From G963662675 sp963662675 (lineage in GTDB: Bacteria > Bacteroidota > Bacteroidia > Bacteroidales > Prolixibacteraceae), in NCBI GenBank assembly GCA_963662675.2, contig CAXXHP010000004.1:1054001-1118000 (forward strand): a stretch of 64,000 nt of DNA, written 5' to 3'. Numbering within the stretch: the stretch's first letter is position 1; each line of letters opens with the position of its first letter. The notes under the pieces are model-generated. The model searched no databases, was not told the origin of the DNA, and was given only the letters and a program-made list of their open reading frames with translations. The position numbers were made by a program, and so were the translations under genes. Shown piece by piece: positions 8,428 through 18,279 of this stretch.

Positions 8428-10089
8428 TTATAGTTTCCCAATGGATCTCCACATATCAAGTTCGATTTTAAATCTGTCATTTATTATTTCACATTCCGTA
8501 TCAATTCGCATGGTTGGTCTATCTACCAAATTATAGGCAGCCCATTCAGGTACACCTTCTGCTGTAGGAACACCAGTCTTTGCAAAATTTGTCCACAACT
8601 CTGCCATATTGTGAGATGCCTGGCAGCTTTCCGGTGAACTGTCACCAAACATTCGTGGCTGATCTCCTTCTTTAGCTGGAACTACGTTATTGAATTTATA
8701 AGAGATATCCATAGCATGAGGAGTTCCCATTGGAAAATCAGTCCCCGGGATTTTCATGCCCGATTTATAACCAAAGTTGTAAAGGTAAACAGGTGCTCCA
8801 TTTTGTTGGGCTTTCTTCTCAGCAATTTCCACAGAGCCAAGTCCCATTAATGTGATTGATTGAACGGCTACATAAATATCAGGAGCTGTTGCATTAGGCA
8901 TGGCTTTCTTGTAAGCTTCAATAACTTTTGATGTATCATCTCCAAAGATTGGCTCAAATTTCCCTGGCAGCTCATCAAATCCGATTTTTAATGAATCGAA
9001 GTCGTTCCTCTCCATAATGAAGAAAGTATATTCATCCTCGTTCCATCCTGTCATTAAAGGTTTATCACGTGAGATATCAGGCGCAGTAGGATCGAATGGG
9101 TGATATGGGAGTACAACTCCATCAACCACTGGTCCAAAGCCATTCATGCCTGGCATATTTAGTTCTTCCTGAAAAGGAGGAATAAACATAAACTTATTTT
9201 GAATTGCCAATAAGTCTTCGGCAGAAACATCAAGTAGTTTTCTCCAGTCTTTATTCGCAATATTCAGTTCTTTCAATAGCATTTCGGTAGTTTCAGCCGC
9301 TAGCTCTTTTGTTAGCATACGAACTCCCGGTCCACTTTCGATAGATGCTTTATTGAAATAAGGTGAAGCTTCTGGCATGGCATATATACATGATGTTTTT
9401 CCGCCACCACCTGACTCACCGAATATCATGACATTATTAGGGTCACCACCAAATTCGGCGATATTTTCATTCACCCATTTTAAACCTGCAGTAATGTCCA
9501 AAACTCCCATGTTTCCTGATCCGGCATAATCTGAACCGGCAATTTCATCCAAATAAAGGAAACCTAGCAGCCCTAAGCGATGATTGGTTTCTACCACAAC
9601 AACATCGAAGTTTCGGGCTAAATTTGCTCCATCTTGTCCGCCTGAACCACCAGATCCGCTAACGTAACCTCCGCCGTGACTATAAAACATGACCGGGCGT
9701 TTTTTATTATCATTTGCTGGTGTCCAAACATTAAGGAAAAGGCAATCTTCTGCTGGCGCAGGTTCTCCACGTCTTGGATTCTGCATGGTTGGAGCACCCA
9801 ATTGCAGCGCATCACGGACACCTGTCCATGGTTCGAGTTCTGCTGGTCTTCGGAACCTTCTATCGCCTGAAACACTCCCGGCATAAGGTATACCTTTAAA
9901 TGTATTTACTCCCTCTACACGGACTCCTCGAAGTTTACCATGCGCAATATCTACATTAATATAATCTTCGGCGTTAGCTTGTCCTGCTAGATATCCAGTT
10001 GCTGAATATCCTAAATTTGAAAGTGCAACTGTCCCGGCAAGAGACAATGACATTCTGTTTACAAATTGTCTGCGGTTTAAATTTCTCAT
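8428..10089 (-). CDS. Secreted type-B carboxylesterase
   Basis: A 553-residue alpha/beta-hydrolase of the carboxylesterase/lipase type-B family, near the usual length. The oxyanion motif HGGG is at 138-141. The nucleophile serine is S226 in GESGGGG, preceded by the family signature FGGDPNNVMIF. The EDCLFLNVWTP motif at about 114-124 is diagnostic. The N-terminus NRRQFVNR plus a hydrophobic run resembles a twin-arginine (Tat) signal, which would imply folding in the cytoplasm before export. In this PUL it probably removes acyl groups that block the rhamnosidases. That role is inferred from context. Confidence 0.88.
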   Translation of the reverse strand: MRNLNRRQFVNRMSLSLAGTVALSNLGYSATGYLAGQANAEDYINVDIAHGKLRGVRVEGVNTFKGIPYAGSVSGDRRFRRPAELEPWTGVRDALQLGAPTMQNPRRGEPAPAEDCLFLNVWTPANDNKKRPVMFYSHGGGYVSGSGGSGGQDGANLARNFDVVVVETNHRLGLLGFLYLDEIAGSDYAGSGNMGVLDITAGLKWVNENIAEFGGDPNNVMIFGESGGGGKTSCIYAMPEASPYFNKASIESGPGVRMLTKELAAETTEMLLKELNIANKDWRKLLDVSAEDLLAIQNKFMFIPPFQEELNMPGMNGFGPVVDGVVLPYHPFDPTAPDISRDKPLMTGWNEDEYTFFIMERNDFDSLKIGFDELPGKFEPIFGDDTSKVIEAYKKAMPNATAPDIYVAVQSITLMGLGSVEIAEKKAQQNGAPVYLYNFGYKSGMKIPGTDFPMGTPHAMDISYKFNNVVPAKEGDQPRMFGDSSPESCQASHNMAELWTNFAKTGVPTAEGVPEWAAYNLVDRPTMRIDTECEIINDRFKIELDMWRSIGKL

Positions 10090-10118
10090 TTCTATCTTTT
10101 TTAATTAATCCGATTTCA

Positions 10119-10256
10119 TTAATACAGACAACGACCGGTATTAATTATTTTGGCTGTTCCTACGTTGAAGGGGATTGCTTGATTGGTCTGGGAAAAGACT
10201 AAAGATATACTCCCCAACCATAAGGTAATCAGCAATCCAATTTTATTTATTTTCAT
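10119..10256 (-). pseudogene. Signal-peptide remnant, possibly of a ceramidase-like gene
   Basis: A 45-codon frame encodes a good signal peptide (MKINKIGLLITLWLGSISL then VFSQ) followed by about 20 residues including FNVGTAKI, and then stops. FNVGTAK resembles the start of mature neutral-ceramidase-like proteins; the intact gene at 22840-24201 has LKVGAAKVDITP at the same place. I read it as the 5' stub of a deleted paralogue left between the GH106 terminator and the esterase. It could instead be a small secreted peptide. Confidence 0.4.
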
Positions 10257-10285
10257 CATTTTCGTTTCATCAATCTTGCCTAGTT

Positions 10286-10319
10286 AAATATCCCGACAAA
10301 AAACAATGTCGGGATATTT
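10286..10319 (-). terminator. Terminator downstream of GH106-A
   Basis: A perfect 13-bp stem AAATATCCCGACA/TGTCGGGATATTT around an 8-base loop, 27 bases after the GH106-A stop. A very similar hairpin with similar flanks occurs at 50173-50205. Confidence 0.8.
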
Positions 10320-10346
10320 GGAAACCAAACCTAATTAACTAAAATA

Positions 10347-13300
10347 CTAATCGTTTATTTTGCTAAAAATACTTACAGACCCCATTAATCCTGAACGTCT
10401 CAATGGCGAATCAGTCCTATAAAATGGATTGGAAACAAAAGTGATTTTTTCTTTCATTTCAGCTTGTTGATCACCAATCAACCTATTTACCCAAAGATTT
10501 GTAACCTGAATTTCCAATTCATTATTTCCTTGAATTAAACCATCCGTAATATTTACTTTAAATGGTTTCTTCCAAACAATACCCATTGACTTTCCATTCA
10601 CAAAAACTTCAGCCAGATCCTGAACTTCACCCAAATCAATCCATACTTGCTCACCTTCTGCAAACCATTCACTACTCGCTACAATTGTTTTATTATAGCT
10701 GGCTGTTCCTGAGAAATATTTAATTCCCGGATCATTGTTCTCATTCCATGGAGTAAGTGTCTCGAAAGTTGCTTGTGCCGGAGCGCCTCTTTCAGCCTGA
10801 AATTCAACAGCCCATGGCCCTTGAAGCTCTACAAGCTTACTTTCAGTTGTTTGAGGCAGGCTCACAGAATTAAAATCAGATTCACTTCCAAAAACCACAA
10901 ATACGGCATCATTAGGCTCTAAATGCAATGGAACAGTTGTTAATCCATTTGCAATATCATATGAAACAGCTTCTGCGACTCCCGTTTCAGGATGCCATAC
11001 TTCAGCCTCTTTTCCTGATACTCTAAAAGTTGCATCAAGATCAGTTACTCCATCACTACGATTGTTAACCCAGTAGATATCAACATCACCAACTTTACGG
11101 TGCACAAAGAACAGTTGAGTATCATCATTGGGTTTTGTATATGTAAGATCAGCAACAATACCTTGTTGATCTAAAACTTCTTTTAATGTCAGTCCTAAAT
11201 AAACTTTTCCTTTACCTACCAGATTTACACCATTGTCCGTAGCCCAAAGTTCGTTAACAATGGACTCAAAATCAACAGGATCGTCGCTCAAGCTCGGAGT
11301 CATAATTGGCTTCGAACCGGTAATCGTTGCACCTGCTTCAACCATATCTTTAATCTTTGTAAGAACAGAAAGGGTCATATACTGGCTGTTTTGATCTAAA
11401 ACCAAAACACGGTAACTCATATTGGTTGGAGTAACTATTTCTCCGTTTTCAACAGATACCAAATTCACAACGGCATCAGCATTGATAAAGTCATAACTAT
11501 AACCTTCAGGAATATTTGGAAGGTCTCTCCCTCTCCTCCTACTGAACAGTGTCGTAATATTATTGTCTTCGCCATAGTAATAAGCGATATCTGCAACATA
11601 TTTCCCTTGCTGAAGCATGTAGCTGCTACGAGAAAGGTATGATGTCCAAGCTATTGCCTGCTCTGCCCATGTTTCGTTTCTCGTGAACCATTGACCAAAT
11701 GGGCCAAGGCTCATTCCAGGAACTTTATCCATTAAAGGCTGGTGCACAGATGTATGAATTACAAAACGGTTCAACCCGCTAGCCATGATATGATCGGCAA
11801 TAGGTTTCAATAATTCGGGTGACCATGCCCAGTCTGATCCCATTGCTGTTAAGGATTCGGCAGCAACGTATTTCTGTCCGTAAAGGTGAGATACAGATGC
11901 CGACTCACGAATATCAGCCTGATAAACAGTAGCAAATCCACCTTCATTACCACCAAATCCACCTGGAGTCCAACCGGCTCCCATTGGCACATCAGCCATT
12001 TTCTTTACTTCCATACCGTCACCAATAAATGCACGACGGGCTTCATGAGATTCAGAATAACGCCCCATGTTACGTTCCTTCAACAAAGTAGTAAGCTGGT
12101 TATAATGATTCTCTGCAACCAGATCTGCCAATGTTTTTCTAAAATCCCACAAAAATTTGTCACTGGCTTCGGCACTTTCAACAATATGACCTGTCAATAC
12201 CGGCATCCAGGGAAGCATATCATAACCACGTCTATTCTGGAACTCAGAAATCATTTCATCTGTCCAGTTTTGTGTTCCGGCCTCCCAACTATCTGTGATT
12301 ATATATTGTAAGCCTCTATCACCCATCAATCCACCAGTTGCATCTTTATATTGATCAAGGTAATTTGTGAAATATGACTTAACGTGTTTGGCACTTAATT
12401 TATCCACCTCAAAACCTGTAGCTTCAGGAGATGCCGGAGAATTTTGATGACCTGTTAATGAAAATCCCAATCGAACAATCATCCATTCACCATCATCGAC
12501 TAACCAGTTAAGGGTTCCATCAGCTTGCATTAATGATGTAAGATCAATCACATCATTTTTAGCCACTACACTTTCATCTGAAACTTCGGGAGTAAAAACT
12601 TCATACAAATCAGTTGCTCCCGAAAAAGCAGCTTTATCTTCGAACCGATTAACCCTACCTCCAGTATGCAATACCAATTCGGCAACTTCAGTCCCGCTTG
12701 ATGCAGGTGCACCTCCGCCAAAGCCCATCATTGCAGAGATAGCTGGATCAACCACTACGGGTTGTTTTTCCCAAACAACCCTAAAATATTTCGCTTCTGT
12801 TGGTGGAAATGTTAATGTTGATTCGCTGACTGAACCTGTTGGAATATTAATTATTCCTGCAAAGGTTCTACCGTCATTACTAGATTCTAATGTGCGTATT
12901 GCCCCTCCTGATGAAAACATACCACCAGATCCTCCACCTACAATGGTGATGGCTTGCATCGTTGTTGGTTCTGAGAATTCATACTGTATCCAAGATGTTT
13001 GTGCATCAGGAAGTATCGATGATTCAACTAGATCACCATCAGTTAACTGAGCTAAAGTAAAGTTTCCACCACTTGAGGTAATTATTGGATTTAATTCCTC
13101 TAAAGAAAAATCGGTAGCAGGTAAACGATATGCAAAAACAGCGACATCTTTATAATAATCCGGAACAGAACTTTCAGAACCTCCTCCCATCAGACCACCA
13201 GATATTGCAAGATTCTGAAATGGACCCGACACTGATGGCGGTTGAGCTAACTTTCCACTATAAAGTTTGCCTCCTTCAATACGTGTTTCGCTCCATACAT

Positions 13301-13751
13301 ATTTTTTCATGGCCTCTTCGGGCTTAACCCATGGACCACCACTTTCACTCCATCCGGGAGATCCGGCAATAGCCATTTCAAGGCCTAATGAATCTGCCAA
13401 ATTAGTGGTATAGCTAAACGCATCTTTCCATTCGGGGGTCATGTAAATTAGTCTCTCTTCAACAACTTGTGGGCTATTTAACCCAGCATCGAAATTTTGG
13501 AAACCACCAATGCCAACACGATCCATCCACTCAAGATCAGCTTGAATACCTTCCTTTGAAACATTTCCGTTCATCCAATGCCACCAAACCCGGGGTTTAG
13601 CATCATCAGGAGGAGTTTTGAAGTTTGCTTTTAAACTATCAATATTAACCTCCTCTGTTGTTGCTGAACTCTCACATTTAATGAATAATCCGACAGATAT
13701 CAGAATCATCACAAATGGAAGAATTTGCTTAAATCTTGTGACTAATTTCAT
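10347..13751 (-). CDS. GH106-type alpha-L-rhamnosidase (copy A)
   Basis: A 1134-residue exported enzyme with the N-terminal hallmark of GH106, the rhamnosidase family known from Bacteroides PULs: PRVWWHWMNGNVSKEGIQADLEWM, then GSPGWSESGGPWV. In order there is a lipoprotein-like leader (cysteine in LFIKCES), the first part of the barrel, a discoidin-like insert at about 240-335 (SWIQYEFSEP ... FRVVWEKQP), the rest of the catalytic domain with the ESHEARR and RNETWAEQA motifs, and a C-terminal jelly-roll domain (EFQAERGAPAQATFE ... LWVNRLIGDQQ). It likely cleaves alpha-L-rhamnosidic bonds. The residue before the leader cysteine is lysine, which is unusual for a lipobox, so anchoring is uncertain. 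Confidence 0.87.
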   Translation of the reverse strand: MKLVTRFKQILPFVMILISVGLFIKCESSATTEEVNIDSLKANFKTPPDDAKPRVWWHWMNGNVSKEGIQADLEWMDRVGIGGFQNFDAGLNSPQVVEERLIYMTPEWKDAFSYTTNLADSLGLEMAIAGSPGWSESGGPWVKPEEAMKKYVWSETRIEGGKLYSGKLAQPPSVSGPFQNLAISGGLMGGGSESSVPDYYKDVAVFAYRLPATDFSLEELNPIITSSGGNFTLAQLTDGDLVESSILPDAQTSWIQYEFSEPTTMQAITIVGGGSGGMFSSGGAIRTLESSNDGRTFAGIINIPTGSVSESTLTFPPTEAKYFRVVWEKQPVVVDPAISAMMGFGGGAPASSGTEVAELVLHTGGRVNRFEDKAAFSGATDLYEVFTPEVSDESVVAKNDVIDLTSLMQADGTLNWLVDDGEWMIVRLGFSLTGHQNSPASPEATGFEVDKLSAKHVKSYFTNYLDQYKDATGGLMGDRGLQYIITDSWEAGTQNWTDEMISEFQNRRGYDMLPWMPVLTGHIVESAEASDKFLWDFRKTLADLVAENHYNQLTTLLKERNMGRYSESHEARRAFIGDGMEVKKMADVPMGAGWTPGGFGGNEGGFATVYQADIRESASVSHLYGQKYVAAESLTAMGSDWAWSPELLKPIADHIMASGLNRFVIHTSVHQPLMDKVPGMSLGPFGQWFTRNETWAEQAIAWTSYLSRSSYMLQQGKYVADIAYYYGEDNNITTLFSRRRGRDLPNIPEGYSYDFINADAVVNLVSVENGEIVTPTNMSYRVLVLDQNSQYMTLSVLTKIKDMVEAGATITGSKPIMTPSLSDDPVDFESIVNELWATDNGVNLVGKGKVYLGLTLKEVLDQQGIVADLTYTKPNDDTQLFFVHRKVGDVDIYWVNNRSDGVTDLDATFRVSGKEAEVWHPETGVAEAVSYDIANGLTTVPLHLEPNDAVFVVFGSESDFNSVSLPQTTESKLVELQGPWAVEFQAERGAPAQATFETLTPWNENNDPGIKYFSGTASYNKTIVASSEWFAEGEQVWIDLGEVQDLAEVFVNGKSMGIVWKKPFKVNITDGLIQGNNELEIQVTNLWVNRLIGDQQAEMKEKITFVSNPFYRTDSPLRRSGLMGSVSIFSKIND

Positions 13752-13831
13752 TGTGTATTTATTTTTGGTCTTAATTGGTTTTATTTGAAATAAAAATGGT
13801 TGTAAGAATCATTTGACAATTCGACTTCATA

Positions 13832-16594
13832 TTACATTTGTGAACTAAATTCATATGTTCCTGAACCTACCGTAAATACGGCAAATCCATCTTCCATTCC
13901 TTGAATATTTATTTCACCTATTGATTCAACATCAACTTCGCCTTCTGTTATATTTTCAATATTAGATGCAGGTAAATACAGAGTTGCTGTACTACCAACT
14001 GGGACGGTTACATTCAGGTTGAATCTGCCTAAATCTTTTTCCCATTTAATAGACGCATTTCCATATTGTGTTTCATTTGAATAAGAAGCATAAGATACAT
14101 CTCCAGCAGGCTGAGGTTTGAAAATAATATGTTTATATCCGGGCTGTGAAGAATCAACTTTCATACCAGCCAACACCCTGTAGAACCAAGTTAAACCACC
14201 TCCAAACATTGGATGGTTACGTGAACCTTCTCCGTTCCATCGCTCCCAAGTAGTAGTTGCACCTTGTTCAATCCACCAACCATATGAAGGATCAGTTCTT
14301 TTATTCATTGCATCAAATGCGAGTTCATTTAATCCATTTTCGGCAAGAACTTCAAAGAAAAATTGTGTTCCGAAAATACCTGTATCTAGATTTCCTCCAT
14401 TTGCTTCAATATCAGCTTTTAGTGCAGCTATCACATTGGTATATTGGTCATCTCGCACACCCATTACTAACGCAAAAATATTTCCGCCATCGGGGCCATA
14501 GCTACCCGTTTCTTCATTATAGAATTTACTTTGAAATCCATCTTTCGCTTTTGCCGCAAGTTCTTCATAGTGATCTGCTTCCTCATTAAATCCAAGAACA
14601 CGAGCTGTTTTAGCAGTATAGTCAGCAGATCTCCAGAAATAAAAAGTATGAACCATATCATCAGCAGGTAATTCATCTGGCGTACACCAATCTCCTAGGT
14701 TCATCCAATAAATTGGATTATCTGCATCTGGAGCCTGAGAGAGCATAATACCATTTTCATCGGTCCATCTCAACATGTAATCGACATACCCTTTCATGCC
14801 TTCGTAATTGTTCTCAAGCATTTCGATATCCCCGTACTGTTGATAAAATTCCCAAGGCATTATATTTAAAGCAGCACCCCAGGCAACACCACCGCCACAT
14901 CCGGGCTGCCATGGAGCACCATTAGGCACATAGCCCGTTTCAATATTTTGAGAACCTAGAATATCCTGAATCCACTTTGTGTAGAATGAACGTGCATCAA
15001 AGTTGTGCATTACAGTAATACATGCCACCTGTCCATCACCTGTATAAGGAGAGCGTTCACGATGTGGACAATCACTGGCAATACCGCCATGCATATTGTC
15101 GGTCTGACTACGCCACCATATTTGGTTTATTTGATTGAAAAGTTCATTTGAAGTTTCAAATTTGGCTGTAGTTTTTACATTTGAGTAAACAGCTTCGGCC
15201 GTGATTTGATCGGCACTCAGATTACTCTCCGGCCAATTGCTTATAACAACCTGTCTGAAAGTGAACCATGTGAAACGTGCCGCATATGTTTCAGACTCTC
15301 CTCCTTTCAGCGTATATGTATTATCTCCTGTAGCAGATTCACTTATATACTCGATATCTATTTCATGACCTGAATCACCCTGAAAATTAGCTAAGCGTAT
15401 CCATCCTGAGATTTCCTGACCAAAATCCACATAGTATTTACCATCTCTGTTTTTGACTATTGTTACAGGTTTCAATTGTTCCATCACTTTATCTGTTGGC
15501 GACATGTGTGCCTTCATCTTACCCACAGGAGCTTCGCGTAAAGCAACATTTTCCCATTCAGAATCATCAAAATTTGAAGTACACCAACCCGGTTGTTCTA
15601 ACCTAGCATCATAATGTTCCCCATCATAAATCTGATCCATTACGATTGGGCTTTTTGATGTTTTCCAACTTTGATCAGTAGAGATTATCTCTTCACTACC
15701 ATCATCATATGTGATATAAATTTGACTAATAAAACGTGGAGAGCCGTATGATTGTGTCCAACGGCTATTTACATTGTAAAAACCATTTCCAACAATGGCT
15801 CCAACAACATTATCTCCCTTCGCTAACATTTCCGTAATATCGTATGACAAATACATGACCCTGTATTCTTTAAAGTTGTCTTCGACAGGAATACCGGCAT
15901 TTTCTAATCCCTCTCGTTTTCCATATGCTGTAAGGTTCGGAACCAAAACGTCATCTCCGACTTTTTCACCGTTAACATACAGTTCAAAAAAACCAAGACC
16001 TGTAACATAAGCACGAGCAGAGGTAATTTCTTTATTTATTTTGAATGATTTCCGTAAAAGGGGTGCGGGAGGTGGAGTTGGAGTAATTTGTTCGGTATTT
16101 GTACCAGGTCTTTGAAAAATAGGCTTAGGCATTGGTTCTTCACCTTGCCAAGGTGCTCCTATCCATTTCGCAACCCAATCTTTTGGATTAAGTAAACCCA
16201 TATTCCAAAAGGCAGGGGTGCTCCAGTCAGAGACTTCACCATTTTTATCCCATGTTCTTACTTGCCACCAACAATTTTGTCTTGATGTTAGTGCTTTTCC
16301 CTCATAGTGTATATTTATTGATTTAGAAGTGGATACTTTACCACTTTCCCATAAATCAATTTCTCCGTTTTGTAATTTTTCTTTACTTCCTGCAACACGA
16401 ATTTCCCAGGCACTTTGCATTTGGCCTCTCTCTCCCTCATCAGCAATATTTACCCATGATAAACGTGGAGTTAATACATCTACAACTTCTGGATTTTCAA
16501 GGTATTCACATTTTAGTTGAGTCGGTGTAATCCCTGCTTGAATAAATAAACTCTTGATCCCCATCAGAGCAAACAAAAGTATTAATCTCTTCAT
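13832..16594 (-). CDS. GH78 alpha-L-rhamnosidase
   Basis: A 920-residue secreted rhamnosidase with the classical GH78 layout. After the signal peptide (about 1-20) comes an N-terminal fibronectin-like region (LKCEYLENPEVVDVLTPRLSW). Then come the Bac_rhamnosid_N beta-sandwich domains with FFELYVNGEKVGDD, the (alpha/alpha)6 catalytic domain, and a C-terminal beta domain. The active-site signature DCPHRERSPYTGD places D508, E513 and D520 at the expected carboxylates. The later motif TTTWERWNGEG carries the candidate base. It lies 80 bases upstream of GH106-A and follows the susD-A terminator, so the two rhamnosidases probably form a unit. Confidence 0.93.
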   Translation of the reverse strand: MKRLILLFALMGIKSLFIQAGITPTQLKCEYLENPEVVDVLTPRLSWVNIADEGERGQMQSAWEIRVAGSKEKLQNGEIDLWESGKVSTSKSINIHYEGKALTSRQNCWWQVRTWDKNGEVSDWSTPAFWNMGLLNPKDWVAKWIGAPWQGEEPMPKPIFQRPGTNTEQITPTPPPAPLLRKSFKINKEITSARAYVTGLGFFELYVNGEKVGDDVLVPNLTAYGKREGLENAGIPVEDNFKEYRVMYLSYDITEMLAKGDNVVGAIVGNGFYNVNSRWTQSYGSPRFISQIYITYDDGSEEIISTDQSWKTSKSPIVMDQIYDGEHYDARLEQPGWCTSNFDDSEWENVALREAPVGKMKAHMSPTDKVMEQLKPVTIVKNRDGKYYVDFGQEISGWIRLANFQGDSGHEIDIEYISESATGDNTYTLKGGESETYAARFTWFTFRQVVISNWPESNLSADQITAEAVYSNVKTTAKFETSNELFNQINQIWWRSQTDNMHGGIASDCPHRERSPYTGDGQVACITVMHNFDARSFYTKWIQDILGSQNIETGYVPNGAPWQPGCGGGVAWGAALNIMPWEFYQQYGDIEMLENNYEGMKGYVDYMLRWTDENGIMLSQAPDADNPIYWMNLGDWCTPDELPADDMVHTFYFWRSADYTAKTARVLGFNEEADHYEELAAKAKDGFQSKFYNEETGSYGPDGGNIFALVMGVRDDQYTNVIAALKADIEANGGNLDTGIFGTQFFFEVLAENGLNELAFDAMNKRTDPSYGWWIEQGATTTWERWNGEGSRNHPMFGGGLTWFYRVLAGMKVDSSQPGYKHIIFKPQPAGDVSYASYSNETQYGNASIKWEKDLGRFNLNVTVPVGSTATLYLPASNIENITEGEVDVESIGEINIQGMEDGFAVFTVGSGTYEFSSQM

Positions 16595-16625
16595 CTGTAG
16601 TTGTTTTTTATAGTATTATTTGAAG

Positions 16626-16670
16626 AAATAAGACTGCCATTCCTGCAAGAAATTCCCGGCAGCCTTATTT
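16626..16670 (-). terminator. Terminator/attenuator downstream of susD-A
   Basis: On the minus strand AAATAAGGCTGCC pairs with GGCAGTCTTATTT over 13 bp with one G-U pair. It lies 44 bases after the susD-A stop, separating the transport pair from the enzyme genes. Confidence 0.6.
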
Positions 16671-16713
16671 CAACAACTAAAAACTAATTTATGAATAGAA
16701 TTATCTTAAAATC

Positions 16714-18231
16714 CTAGAAGAAATCACTATACAATGATTCATCAGCTGGCAATGGCCATAACAATTGAATGTTTGTAAATGCAGCTGCAGGTGCAGAATA
16801 TCCTTCAGGGAAATAATAATCCTGAGGGTTATCTTTAACACTCTGTCCATATGCTGACATTACTTCCATCGCTTTACCCGTACGTACTAAATCAGGCCAT
16901 CTTTTATTCTCGAAAGCTAACTCAACTCTTCTTTCATTAGCAATAGCGACTCTTACTTCATCTTGAGATGTAGCAGTAATTGCAGCTAAACCTGCTCTTC
17001 CACGAATACTAGCAGGGCTACTACCAACTGCATCATTAATATAAGTAAGGGCTTCAGTTGGTCTATTTTGTTCATTAATAGCTTCAGCTAAGAATAACAA
17101 TACTTCAGAATAACGATAAACCGGCCAGTTGTCATCTGCATTTTCTAGTAACTCATGTTGGTGAGTATATTTCACACAGAAAGGACTTAAAAATCCTCTA
17201 CTCGTTGTAACATAACCAATAGTAGCATCAAGTCTTAAATCACCTGTTTCGTATGCATTAATTAAATCCGGAGAAGGAATATTGTACCCTTCACCAATAG
17301 TTCGTGCATTAGGATTACCAACGCCTGTCAATTCAGCCATGGTTTCAAGGCTCAAAGGAGTAGGTAAGAAACTGTAAGGGAATGTACTGCTATATCCATC
17401 AGATCCTTGTCTGTACTGAACTTCAAAAATTGATTCAGAGTTGTTTTTATTTGCAGGATCAAAAACATCTGCATAATCAGCCATTAAGCTGTATTCTCCT
17501 GAATTTACAATTTCTTCAAGCAATGTTTCAGCACTAGCATAGTCCTCTTCAACCATATATACATTGGCAAGAAGCATTTTTGCTGCCCCCATAGTTACTC
17601 TGCCAGGTTCAACATCACTTTTTTCTGACAGTAAATTTGAGCTAATAATGGCATTTAAATCTGTTTTAATCTGACCATTAACAACTGATGCCTCAGACAA
17701 AGGAAGAGCTGTTTCTTCAATCGTAGTAACAGGTTCTAAGTGCACAGGTACTGAACCAAAGGTTTGAACAAGATTAAAATAGCTGTAAGCTCTTAAAAAT
17801 AGAGCTTGACCTTTGATGTTATTCTTTACGCTTTCGCTAGAAAATTCAACATCATCAATCGTTGCAATAATCTGGTTTGCTCTTGCAATAATTCTATAGT
17901 TAGTACGATAATACCCGGTTGAAATACCATTTGATGCTTCAAAAATAAAGTCAGCAACATTTTCTTGATCTAATGTTGCACGATAATCCGGATTGAATAA
18001 ATACCTTGAATTATCAGAATGCATCTCATTTAGAGTCCAAGCACCATTATCCCCATTAAACATACCTCTTAAAGGAGAGTACGCAGCATTAATAGCTGAA
18101 GCAAAGTCATTTTCAGTTTGAAAATATATTTCACTTGTAAGTGAAGTTTCTGATGGTACATTAAGGAATTCTTCGCCACATGATGTGAACAATAATCCCA
18201 GAATACCAATAAAAAATATTTTAGATTTCAT
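16714..18231 (-). CDS. SusD/RagB-family glycan-binding lipoprotein (A)
   Basis: A 505-residue SusD homologue with a lipoprotein signal ending LLFTSC followed by GEEFLNVPSE, the usual SusD start. The start at 18231 is chosen over the ATG at 18246 because it gives a normal signal peptide. The C-terminal RagB region contains NERRVELAFENKRWPDLVRTG and ends in a typical LLWPLPADES segment. The protein should cap the SusC-A transporter on the cell surface and bind oligosaccharide. It lies 48 bases downstream of susC-A. Confidence 0.93.
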   Translation of the reverse strand: MKSKIFFIGILGLLFTSCGEEFLNVPSETSLTSEIYFQTENDFASAINAAYSPLRGMFNGDNGAWTLNEMHSDNSRYLFNPDYRATLDQENVADFIFEASNGISTGYYRTNYRIIARANQIIATIDDVEFSSESVKNNIKGQALFLRAYSYFNLVQTFGSVPVHLEPVTTIEETALPLSEASVVNGQIKTDLNAIISSNLLSEKSDVEPGRVTMGAAKMLLANVYMVEEDYASAETLLEEIVNSGEYSLMADYADVFDPANKNNSESIFEVQYRQGSDGYSSTFPYSFLPTPLSLETMAELTGVGNPNARTIGEGYNIPSPDLINAYETGDLRLDATIGYVTTSRGFLSPFCVKYTHQHELLENADDNWPVYRYSEVLLFLAEAINEQNRPTEALTYINDAVGSSPASIRGRAGLAAITATSQDEVRVAIANERRVELAFENKRWPDLVRTGKAMEVMSAYGQSVKDNPQDYYFPEGYSAPAAAFTNIQLLWPLPADESLYSDFF

Positions 18232-18279
18232 ATTTACAAAATTCATTTTTTGTTTTTCAAATATCTGTTTTAGACGCTC

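Noticed and set aside
11886..12311. 141-residue plus-strand frame inside GH106-A
   Set aside because: It is antisense to a gene with clear domains, has no family features, and low-complexity composition expected of a shadow frame.
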